A stretch of DNA of 64,000 bases from an archaeon (GTDB taxonomy: Archaea; Thermoproteota; Nitrososphaeria; Nitrososphaerales; UBA183): NCBI GenBank assembly GCA_021828185.1, contig JAKASI010000001.1, positions 682,001 through 746,000 of the forward strand, read 5' to 3'. The translations under genes were made by a program, and so were the position numbers. Positions 52,428 through 60,052 of the stretch are shown piece by piece. The notes beneath the pieces were generated by a model. It ran no database searches. It was not told the DNA's origin and worked only from the letters and a program-made list of their open reading frames with translations. Every line of letters starts with the position of its first letter. Position 1 is the first letter of the stretch.

Positions 52428-52553
52428 ACGCGCTAAAGGGATTAGGTACAACCATTTGAACGCTTCGGCGATTTCTGCCGATTCAACTCGAAGAATGTTA
52501 GGGGTCTAACCTAAATTCAAATAGCGGCGGGAGTTGCGCGGAATTAGGTCGAA

Positions 52554-55238
52554 ATGCCTCTCGAGAGACTTGACCGACTGACGGAGAAGTTCGACCTCCC
52601 TTCAGGCAAGGCCAGGGCGGTCAACATCCTGGAGCTCAAGGAGATGGGGTATGACATCGAGCGGCTTCCATATTCCATCAGGATTCTCCTGGAGAACGCG
52701 GCCCGCCATTCCGGCAGCGTCCACGGGGCCCTGGAGGCAGCGCATGCCCTCGCCCAGTGGCCGAGGACCGTCGACTCGGAGACCCCCTTCATGCCGGAGC
52801 GGGTCCTCCTGCAGGACTACACCGGAGTCCCCCTTGTGGTGGACCTTGCGGCGATGCGGGACGCGGCCAAGGAGGTCGGGATGAAGACAGCCGCAGTCAA
52901 CTCGAAGGTCCCGGTGGACCTCGTGATCGACCACTCGATTCAGGTCGACGCCTGGGGCAATGACATGGCGTTTTCCATAAACCTGCAGAGGGAGTACGAA
53001 AGAAACTCCGAGCGCTACGCCTTCCTGAAGTGGGCGCAGTCCTCCTTCAAGAACATGCGGGTGTTCCCTCCGGGGAAGGGCATCTGCCATCAGTTCAACC
53101 TGGAGTACCTGTCGCAGGTCGTCTCGGCGAGGAACGGGGAAGTGTTCCCCGACACGCTCGTCGGGACCGACTCCCACACCACGATGGTCAACGGGCTGGG
53201 GGTCCTCGGCTGGGGGGTCGGGGGGATCGAGGCCGAGGCAGTCATGCTCGGGGAGCCCTACCACATGCCCATACCGAAGGTCTACGGGGTGAAGTTCACC
53301 GGGACCCTCAGGGAGGGGGTGACCCCGACCGACCTCGTCCTGACGGTCACAGAGAAGCTGAGGGAGAAGAACGTGGTCGGGCAGTTCGTGGAGTATTTCG
53401 GCGAAGGGTACGGCCAACTCTCGGTCCCCGACAGGGCGACCATAGGCAACATGTCCCCAGAATACGGAGCGACCGCAGGGTACTTCCCAGTCGACGACGC
53501 CACGATCGCCTACCTGGTCGGGACAGCCCGGCCCAGGGCGCACATCGAGACGGTGTCCAGATACGCGAAGCGGTACGGGTTCTTCATCTCGGACGTCGAA
53601 CCGAAGTATTCCGAGGTGATACTCGTCGACCTTGACAAGATCGAACCGTCGATCGCCGGGCCGAGGAACCCAGAAGAGCGCCACACCCTGGTGTCCGTCC
53701 CCGCGTTCACCCGGAACCTCCTCGATGAGCGCAGGTCGTCCTCTGCGAATGCAGCTATGCCGGGCTCTATCCGCAGCCAGCTTATGATGGAGGAGGACGG
53801 TCCAGTCCATTCGGGTTTGTCTGACGGTGCGGTGGTGATAGCGGCTATCACGAGCTGCACCAACACTTCCAACCCGACGGTCATGATCGGTGCGGGGCTT
53901 GTCGCGAAGCGCGCAGTTGAAGCCGGCCTGTCGACCAAGCCCTGGGTGAAGCCTAGCCTCTCTCCGGGCTCGACGGTGGTCGTAGATTACCTTCAGAATT
54001 CAGGCCTCTTGCCTTATCTTAACAAATTGGGTTTCTTCCTGACTGGTTTGGGTTGTCAGACGTGCATCGGCAACAGTGGACCACTCGCGCCAGAAATCGA
54101 GAGGGCGATTAAGGAAAAGGACCTTTACGCAATCGCAGTCCTTTCTGGCAACAGGAACTTCGAAGGGAGGATTCATCCCCTCGCCAAGGGGTCGTTCCTG
54201 ATGTCCCCCATGCTGGTGGTTGCGTACGCGCTGGCGGGGAGGATCGACTTTGACTTCGCTTCCACCCCGCTGGGGGTAGGGAAGGGGGGGAAGCCGGTTT
54301 TTCTCAGGGACCTGTGGCCGTCCCTCCAGGAGGTCAAGGCAACGGTCCAAAGGTCACTGAACTCTGGGCTCTACGAGGAACGCTACAGCACCGCCATGAA
54401 GGGGGATGAGCGCTGGGAGAAGCTCGCGGCTTTCGAAGACGAGATCTACCACTGGGACGGGAAGTCCACCTACATCAGGAACCCGCCCTGGTTCGAGCCT
54501 TCCCTCTCACAGTCGTCGAAGGCGGACATCAGGGGGGCCAGGGTCCTGGCAGTCTTCGAGGACAAGATTACCACAGATCACATCTCGCCTGCCGGAACAA
54601 TCCCCGTCGACAGTCCGGCCGGGAAGTACCTGACAGAGCGCGGCGTCAAACTAGTCGACTTCTCCACCTACGGGAGCAGGCGCGGGAATCACGAAGTGAT
54701 GGTCAGAGGGGGGTTCTCCAACATCAGAATCAAGAACGCCCTCGCCAAGGGGAAGGAAGGGGGGTACACTTCTCACTTCCCCGACGGCGGCGTCATGTCA
54801 ATCTACGACGCGGCGGTAAAGTACGCCGCGGAGAAGGTGCCGCTGGTTGTACTCGCAGGGAAGCAATACGGTGCCGGGAGCTCTCGCGACTGGGCCGCAA
54901 AGGCTCCGAAGCTCCTGGGAGTGAGGGCCGTGATTGCGGAGAGCTTCGAAAGGATTCACAGGAGCAACCTGGTTGCGATGGGGGTGATCCCCCTCCAGTT
55001 CAACCAGGGGGAGGGGGTCAAGCAGCTCGGCCTGACAGGAGAGGAGACAATCGACATCACGGGCATCGAGAAGATGCAGTCTCCCAAACAGCTCGTAGAA
55101 GTGGTCGCCAGGGGCGCGGGCAGGGAAAAGCGGTTCAAGACAGTCGTCAGGGTAGACAACACGACCGAAATGCAATACATCCAGTCTGGCGGAGTCCTCC
55201 CCTACGTTTTTGGACGACTGTCCAAAACTGGGCACTGA
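52554..55238 (+). CDS. acnA: Aconitate hydratase A (AcnA/IRP type)
   Basis: An 894-residue aconitase: citrate to isocitrate through cis-aconitate in the TCA cycle. It has GTDSHTTMVNGLGVLGWGVG and the Fe-S ligands in SCTNTSNPTVMIGAG (Cys at the S-C-T motif) and GLGCQTCIGNSGPL (Cys-x2-Cys), giving three cluster Cys. The swivel domain has YGSRRGNHEVM and YGAGSSRDWAAKAPKLLGVR. Length equals the AcnA family. AATTCAAATAG (about 52515–52525) is the TATA candidate, about 34 nt upstream of ATG. Codon use changes in the stretch 53,750–54,170 (see findings). It is followed 37 bp later by the aminotransferase. Confidence 0.96.
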   Translation: MPLERLDRLTEKFDLPSGKARAVNILELKEMGYDIERLPYSIRILLENAARHSGSVHGALEAAHALAQWPRTVDSETPFMPERVLLQDYTGVPLVVDLAAMRDAAKEVGMKTAAVNSKVPVDLVIDHSIQVDAWGNDMAFSINLQREYERNSERYAFLKWAQSSFKNMRVFPPGKGICHQFNLEYLSQVVSARNGEVFPDTLVGTDSHTTMVNGLGVLGWGVGGIEAEAVMLGEPYHMPIPKVYGVKFTGTLREGVTPTDLVLTVTEKLREKNVVGQFVEYFGEGYGQLSVPDRATIGNMSPEYGATAGYFPVDDATIAYLVGTARPRAHIETVSRYAKRYGFFISDVEPKYSEVILVDLDKIEPSIAGPRNPEERHTLVSVPAFTRNLLDERRSSSANAAMPGSIRSQLMMEEDGPVHSGLSDGAVVIAAITSCTNTSNPTVMIGAGLVAKRAVEAGLSTKPWVKPSLSPGSTVVVDYLQNSGLLPYLNKLGFFLTGLGCQTCIGNSGPLAPEIERAIKEKDLYAIAVLSGNRNFEGRIHPLAKGSFLMSPMLVVAYALAGRIDFDFASTPLGVGKGGKPVFLRDLWPSLQEVKATVQRSLNSGLYEERYSTAMKGDERWEKLAAFEDEIYHWDGKSTYIRNPPWFEPSLSQSSKADIRGARVLAVFEDKITTDHISPAGTIPVDSPAGKYLTERGVKLVDFSTYGSRRGNHEVMVRGGFSNIRIKNALAKGKEGGYTSHFPDGGVMSIYDAAVKYAAEKVPLVVLAGKQYGAGSSRDWAAKAPKLLGVRAVIAESFERIHRSNLVAMGVIPLQFNQGEGVKQLGLTGEETIDITGIEKMQSPKQLVEVVARGAGREKRFKTVVRVDNTTEMQYIQSGGVLPYVFGRLSKTGH

Positions 55239-55275
55239 CGCAAGTGTTTTAACAGCGAAGAATTCGGTTCTTCTT

Positions 55276-56181
55276 ATGCAGGAGCCCCTGGTCTACCTAG
55301 ACGGGAAGTTCGTCGAGAAGTCAAGGGCGGTCGTCTCCGTCTTCGATCACGGCCTGCTCTACGGGGACGGGATCTTCGAGGGCATCCGCGAATACGACGG
55401 GAGCGTCTTCCGCCTCGTCGACCATATCAACAGGCTCTACGATTCGGCGAAGAGCATACGCCTCAAGATTCCCCTGACCAAGCACGAGATGACGGAGGCC
55501 GTCCTCGAGACCCTCCGCAAGAACCAGCTGAGGGACGCCTACATCAGGCTCGTCATCACGAGGGGGGCTGGGGACCTGGGGGTCGACCCGGCACTCTGCA
55601 AGAACCCGACGATGTTCATCATCGCCGAGCCCATGGCGAGCACCTTCGGGCCCCAGGAGCCGAAGTTGGTCAAGATGATGGTCTCCTCCTACCGCAGGGA
55701 CGCCGTGGACGCGACGTCCCACGAGATCAAATCCCTCAACTACATGAACAGCATTCTCGCCAAGGTAGAGGCGAACAGCGCGGGGGCCGACGACGCCATC
55801 CTGCTCGACCACCGGGGGTTCGTCTCCGAGGGGAGCGTCACCAACATCTTCCTTGTCAAGGGGGGGAAGCTGTCGACCCCATCCGCGGCGGCAGGGATCC
55901 TTCACGGCATCACCCGCGACCGCATCATCCGGCTCTGCGCGGACCTCGGGATGGACGTCCAACAGAGGGACGTGACCCCATTCGAGCTCACGACCGCGGA
56001 CGAGGTCTTCTTGGTCGGAACGAAGTCGGAGATCCTGGCCGTCGGCTCGGTCAGTGGGAGCAAGGTCGGCACCGGAGGGGTCGGCCCAGTGACCGAACTC
56101 CTTTACCAGGAGTTCTCCAAAGTGGTCCGGAGGGCAGAGGAGGGGACGCCGGTCTACGAAGCCGAGTCCGTGAGCGTCTGA
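55276..56181 (+). CDS. ilvE: Branched-chain amino acid aminotransferase
   Basis: A 301-residue class IV PLP aminotransferase. The start MQEPLVYLDGKFVEKSRAVV, then FDHGLLYGDGIFEGIREYDG (fold-type IV signature), the PLP Lys in EIKSLNYMNSILAKVEA, EGSVTNIFLVKGG and GILHGITRDRIIRLC, fit IlvE. It transfers the amino group between glutamate and branched-chain 2-oxo acids. ATG 55276 lies exactly 27 nt after the centre of the TATA-like GTTTTAACA (55245–55253), so the message is leaderless. D-amino-acid aminotransferase or aminodeoxychorismate lyase are less likely alternatives. Confidence 0.9.
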   Translation: MQEPLVYLDGKFVEKSRAVVSVFDHGLLYGDGIFEGIREYDGSVFRLVDHINRLYDSAKSIRLKIPLTKHEMTEAVLETLRKNQLRDAYIRLVITRGAGDLGVDPALCKNPTMFIIAEPMASTFGPQEPKLVKMMVSSYRRDAVDATSHEIKSLNYMNSILAKVEANSAGADDAILLDHRGFVSEGSVTNIFLVKGGKLSTPSAAAGILHGITRDRIIRLCADLGMDVQQRDVTPFELTTADEVFLVGTKSEILAVGSVSGSKVGTGGVGPVTELLYQEFSKVVRRAEEGTPVYEAESVSV

Positions 56182-56308
56182 GAGGACGCAGTCAGACCGC
56201 GCTGGCCGGGAGAGTCGGAAACGCACTCTGAACGCCTGAGACTCCCCAGGACGGGCCCCTTTGTCCGCCGATGAGCAGTCTAGAGTAGGAGGGGCGGACC
56301 CACGAGTA

Positions 56309-56404
56309 AAATCTAAATACGCGTTGGAAATCGGCCCTCTTCGGGCCCTGTTACGTGTATTGTACATGCCACCTAGTTTGTATTATCAATGGGGGTAAGA
56401 CGGC
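56309..56404 (+). promoter_or_regulatory. Promoter and unusually long AT-rich leader of the RNA polymerase operon
   Basis: The spacer 56182–56440 contains TATA-like AATCTAAATAC (about 56309–56319), a GGCCC-TCTTC-GGGCC hairpin (56333–56347), TGTACA (56360s), and a second AT block GTATTATCAA (about 56380–56389). If the first box is used, the rpoH mRNA has a leader of about 100 nt, unlike most genes here. If the second is used the RNA would start close to 56405–56410. The AT-rich leader and hairpin could be regulatory; no known riboswitch is recognised. Confidence 0.4.
56333..56347 (+). terminator. GGCCC…GGGCC hairpin between ilvE and rpoH
   Basis: A perfect five-bp stem (GGCCC 56333–56337, GGGCC 56343–56347) with a TCTTC loop. 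It lacks a following T-run, so it may be an RNA structure in the rpoH leader rather than a terminator of ilvE. Recorded because it is the only clear inverted repeat in this spacer. Confidence 0.25.
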
Positions 56405-56692
56405 ATAGCGGCAGCGAAGAAGGCGGTCAGGCACAAGAAGGTGGAGGAGGAGGTCCCCGCCTTCAAGGTGAGCACACACTTCCTGATTCCCAAGCATGAG
56501 CTGCTGACCAAGGAGGAGTCTGCACAGATTCTCGGGCGGTACAACTCCTCGCCCTCCCAGTTCCCGTACGTCCTCTCGACTGACGCCATCGCCAAGGAGG
56601 TTGGAGCCAAGCCCGGAGACTTCGTCAGGATAACCAGAAGGAGCGAGACCGCCGGGACGAGCAGCTACTACAGATACGTGGTGGAGGGGTAG
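56405..56692 (+). CDS. rpoH: DNA-directed RNA polymerase subunit H
   Basis: RpoH (Rpb5 C-terminal-domain equivalent): STHFLIPKHELLTKEESAQI, ILGRYNSSPSQFPYVLSTDA, AKEVGAKPGDFVRITRRSET and SYYRYVVEG are conserved across archaea. GTG 56441 is the only canonical start, giving 83 residues. But the frame is open 36 nt further up and reads ATA-GCG-GCA-GCG-AAG-AAG (xAAAKKAVRHKKVEEEV), which looks like a real basic RpoH head, so I mark the gene from ATA 56405 with reserve. It binds the downstream jaw of the polymerase. rpoB starts 2 bp after its stop. Confidence 0.88.
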   Translation: MAAAKKAVRHKKVEEEVPAFKVSTHFLIPKHELLTKEESAQILGRYNSSPSQFPYVLSTDAIAKEVGAKPGDFVRITRRSETAGTSSYYRYVVEG

Positions 56693-56694
56693 AG

Positions 56695-59600
56695 TTGAGC
56701 AGACAGACCGCAACCAACTCCTGGGTGATATTGAGTGACCTGCTGCAGAGGGAAGGGGTCGCCCGGCAGCACCTGAACAGCTACAACGAGTTCGTGACCC
56801 GCGGCTTGCAGAACATCGTCGACGAGATAGGCGAGGTCGAGATAGAGACCGTCAGCACCCCGTACAAGATTAAGTTCGGAAGGCTCACGCTGGGTTCCCC
56901 CAGGGTGGTAGAGATCGATGGATCGGTCAGCAGCATCCTCCCAATGGAGGCGCGCCTGAGGAACCTCACCTACTCGGCCCCCATCCTGCTGGAGATGACC
57001 ATCGAGGAAGAGGGGCTCCCGCGTGACACGACGAGGCAGCACATCGGGGACCTGCCTGTAATGGTGAAGTCTGAGCTCTGCCAGCTCTCCAACCGCACCA
57101 AGGACCAGCTTATCGAGTCTGGCGAGGACCCGAACGATTCGGGCGGGTACTTCATAATACACGGGGCAGAGAGGGTGATCGTAGGGCTCGAGGACCTCTC
57201 CCCCAACAAGATCCTCGTGGACGCGGAGAAGGTCTCCGGGAACGTCACCTACAAGTCCCGGGTCTACTCGTCCGTCGTCGGTTACAGGTCGAAGCTGGAG
57301 CTGACCCTGAAGCAGGACGGAGCGATCAACGTGAAGGTTCCGAGCTGCCCAGTGGACCTCCCCTATGTCATCGTGATGCGGGCCTTGGGGATAAAGTCGG
57401 ACAAAGACATAGCGGACGCGGTCTCGCTGAAGGCCGAGATTCAGGACCTGTTGGAGGTCTCCTTCGACAAGGCCAGCGAAGCTCCGACCGAGAAGGACGC
57501 CCTTGTGTTCATCGGCAACAGGGTGGCCCATGGGATGCTCGAAGAGTTCAGGATCAAGAGGGCCCAGTCCATGCTCGACTGGGGGCTCCTCCCTCACCTC
57601 GGCAAGACGGACGACAAGCGGTTTGACAAGTCGATGTTCCTGGGGGAGGCCGCCTGCAAGCTGCTCGAGCTCAGGCTCGGATGGATCGAGGCAGACGACA
57701 AGGACCACTACGGGAACAAGGTGATCAAGTTCGCCGGCCAGATGCTGGCAGACCTTTTCCGCACCGCCTTCCGCAACCTCGTGAGGGACATGAAGTACCA
57801 GTTGGAGAGGACGGGGCAGAAGCGCGGAGGGAACGTGGTCGGCGCGGCCATCAGGACCGGGATCATCACTGACAAGCTCAACAACGCCATAGCCACAGGC
57901 AACTGGGGGAGGGGGAAGGTGGGGGTCACCCAGCTCCTCGACAGGACGAACTACCTGAGCACCCTCAGCCACCTGAGGCGAGTCCAGTCTCCTCTCAGCA
58001 GGAGCCAGCCAAACTTCGAGGCGAGGGACCTTCACGCCACCCACTTCGGGAGGATCTGCCCCAGCGAGACCCCGGAAGGGGTCAACTGCGGTCTCGTCAA
58101 GAACCTCGCCCTGTCGGCCATAATCTCTGTCAGCGTCCCGGCCCCGGAGGTGGAGGAGAAGCTCTGGGAGCTGGGCGCGAAACAGATCCGCGACGCTGAC
58201 GAGAAGCTGCAGAAGGAGGGGTGCAGGGTGTTCATGGACGGGAGGTTCCTCGGCTACGTCGACGACGGGGAACGGCTCGCGAAGGCTTTCAGGAAGCTGA
58301 GGAGGGAGCAGCAGATCCATCCCCAGGCGAGCGTACTCTACGTCGGGCCCATCAACGAGGACGCCTATCCGCGCATCTACATCAGCCTGAGCTCGGGCCG
58401 CGTCCTCAGGCCGCTCGTGGTCGTTGAGAGCGGACGGCCGCTTCTCAACCCGGAGCTCATCGACAAGGTAAGGGTGGGGCAGCTGTCCTGGCGCGAGCTG
58501 GTTGACCAGGGGGTGGTTGAGCTCGTCGACGCCAATGAGGAGGAGAACTGCCTCGTGGCCATGAGCCCGGATGACGTCTCTACCAAGAACTCCCACATGG
58601 AGCTCTTCCCCGCGGCGATGTTCGGCATAGCCGCGTCCATCATCCCCTACCCCGAGCACAACCAGTCTCCGAGGAACACCTACGAGTCGGCCATGGCGAA
58701 GCAGAGCCTCGGGTTCAGTTCCCCCACCTATCCGATTTCTCCGCACGTCAGGCAGCACCTCCTGGTGAGCCCCCAGGCGCCGGTGGTGAGGACGAGGACC
58801 CTCGACCTGCTCAAGATAGACGAGCGCCCGCTCGGAACGAACTGCGTGGTCGCTGTGCTGTCGTTCGAAGGGTACAACATAGAAGACGCCATCATCATGA
58901 ACAAGTCCAGCGTCGAGCGCGGGATGGCGAGGTCGTTCTTCTACAGGCTCTACGAAGGGGAGGCGAAGCAGTACCTTGGCGGCATGAGGGACAGCTTCGA
59001 GGTCCCGTCTGCCGAGTCCAACATCCGCGGCTACCGCGGGGAGAAGTTCTATCGCCTTCTCGAAGGGGACGGAGTTGTGGCCCATGAATCCCAGGTGACC
59101 GGAGGGGACGTGGTCATCGGAAGAACCAGTCCGCCGAGGTTCATGGAGGAGTACAAGGAGTTCGAGATCAAGGGGCCCTACAGACGCGACACCTCGGTCG
59201 CCGTGAGGCCCTCCGAGGCAGGGGTGGTCGATTCCATATTCATGACCGAGAACGTCGAAGGCGGCAGGATGTTCAAGGTCAGGGTGAGGGACATGAGGGT
59301 CCCGGAGATTGGAGACAAGTTCGCCTCAAGGCACGGCCAGAAGGGGGTCATCGGGTTGGTAGTCCCCCAGGAGGACATGCCGTACACCTCCGAGGGGATC
59401 GTCCCAGACGTCATCATAAACCCGCACGCGTTCCCGTCTAGGATGACCGTGGGCCAGTTCATCGAGTCAATAGCCGGCAAGGCAGGGGCGTTCCGCGGGT
59501 CCCCGGTCGACGGCTCCGCCTTCGCCGGAGAGAGCATCGAGGAGATGGAGAAGGTCCTCCGCGCCAGGGGGTTCGAGCCCACGGGGAGGGAGGTCATGTA

Positions 59601-60048
59601 TGACGGCAAGACCGGGAAGAAGTTCGCTGCCGACGTCTTCGTCGGGGTGGTCTATTACCAGAAGCTGCACCACATGGTGGCCGACAAGATTCACGCCAGG
59701 GCGAGGGGGCAGGTCCAGATGCTCACGAAGCAGCCGACCGAAGGCAGGGCGCGCGGAGGTGGGCTGAGGTTCGGCGAGATGGAGAGAGACTGCCTCATCG
59801 CCTACGGGGCCTCCATGGTGCTGAAGGACAGGCTCCTCGACGAGGCGGACAAGACCGAGATCTACGTCTGCGAGAAGTGCGGGCTGATTGCGTACTACGA
59901 CGCCAAGCAGCGGAAGTACACCTGCAAGATTGACGGAGATCAGGCCAAGATCTCCACCGTCGTCGTCGCCTACGCGTTCAAGCTTCTCCTCCAGGAGATG
60001 ATGAGCCTCAACATCGCTCCGAGGCTGCAGCTGAAGGACAAGGTGTAG
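56695..60048 (+). CDS. rpoB: DNA-directed RNA polymerase subunit B (unsplit)
   Basis: A 1117-residue single-chain RpoB, not split into B'' and B' as in methanogens and haloarchaea. It has ARDLHATHFGRICPSETPEG, the Mg/RNA hybrid site region GYNIEDAIIMNKSSVERGMA, GDKFASRHGQKGVIGLVVPQ and GGGLRFGEMERDCLIAYGAS. It forms the lobe, protrusion and hybrid-binding wall of RNA polymerase. TTG 56695 is 2 bp after rpoH. Oddity: the C-terminal zinc site CEKCG (Cys1059, Cys1062) … CKID has Asp1080 where the family has a fourth Cys (Cys1077 present). Confidence 0.97.
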   Translation: MSRQTATNSWVILSDLLQREGVARQHLNSYNEFVTRGLQNIVDEIGEVEIETVSTPYKIKFGRLTLGSPRVVEIDGSVSSILPMEARLRNLTYSAPILLEMTIEEEGLPRDTTRQHIGDLPVMVKSELCQLSNRTKDQLIESGEDPNDSGGYFIIHGAERVIVGLEDLSPNKILVDAEKVSGNVTYKSRVYSSVVGYRSKLELTLKQDGAINVKVPSCPVDLPYVIVMRALGIKSDKDIADAVSLKAEIQDLLEVSFDKASEAPTEKDALVFIGNRVAHGMLEEFRIKRAQSMLDWGLLPHLGKTDDKRFDKSMFLGEAACKLLELRLGWIEADDKDHYGNKVIKFAGQMLADLFRTAFRNLVRDMKYQLERTGQKRGGNVVGAAIRTGIITDKLNNAIATGNWGRGKVGVTQLLDRTNYLSTLSHLRRVQSPLSRSQPNFEARDLHATHFGRICPSETPEGVNCGLVKNLALSAIISVSVPAPEVEEKLWELGAKQIRDADEKLQKEGCRVFMDGRFLGYVDDGERLAKAFRKLRREQQIHPQASVLYVGPINEDAYPRIYISLSSGRVLRPLVVVESGRPLLNPELIDKVRVGQLSWRELVDQGVVELVDANEEENCLVAMSPDDVSTKNSHMELFPAAMFGIAASIIPYPEHNQSPRNTYESAMAKQSLGFSSPTYPISPHVRQHLLVSPQAPVVRTRTLDLLKIDERPLGTNCVVAVLSFEGYNIEDAIIMNKSSVERGMARSFFYRLYEGEAKQYLGGMRDSFEVPSAESNIRGYRGEKFYRLLEGDGVVAHESQVTGGDVVIGRTSPPRFMEEYKEFEIKGPYRRDTSVAVRPSEAGVVDSIFMTENVEGGRMFKVRVRDMRVPEIGDKFASRHGQKGVIGLVVPQEDMPYTSEGIVPDVIINPHAFPSRMTVGQFIESIAGKAGAFRGSPVDGSAFAGESIEEMEKVLRARGFEPTGREVMYDGKTGKKFAADVFVGVVYYQKLHHMVADKIHARARGQVQMLTKQPTEGRARGGGLRFGEMERDCLIAYGASMVLKDRLLDEADKTEIYVCEKCGLIAYYDAKQRKYTCKIDGDQAKISTVVVAYAFKLLLQEMMSLNIAPRLQLKDKV

Positions 60049-60052
60049 AGAT

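Noticed and set aside
56668..59085. An 805-codon minus-strand frame opposite rpoB
   Set aside because: Mirror of the strongly biased rpoB codons; rich in Leu/Val/His/Pro with no domain. Similar long shadows lie opposite acnA and rpoA.
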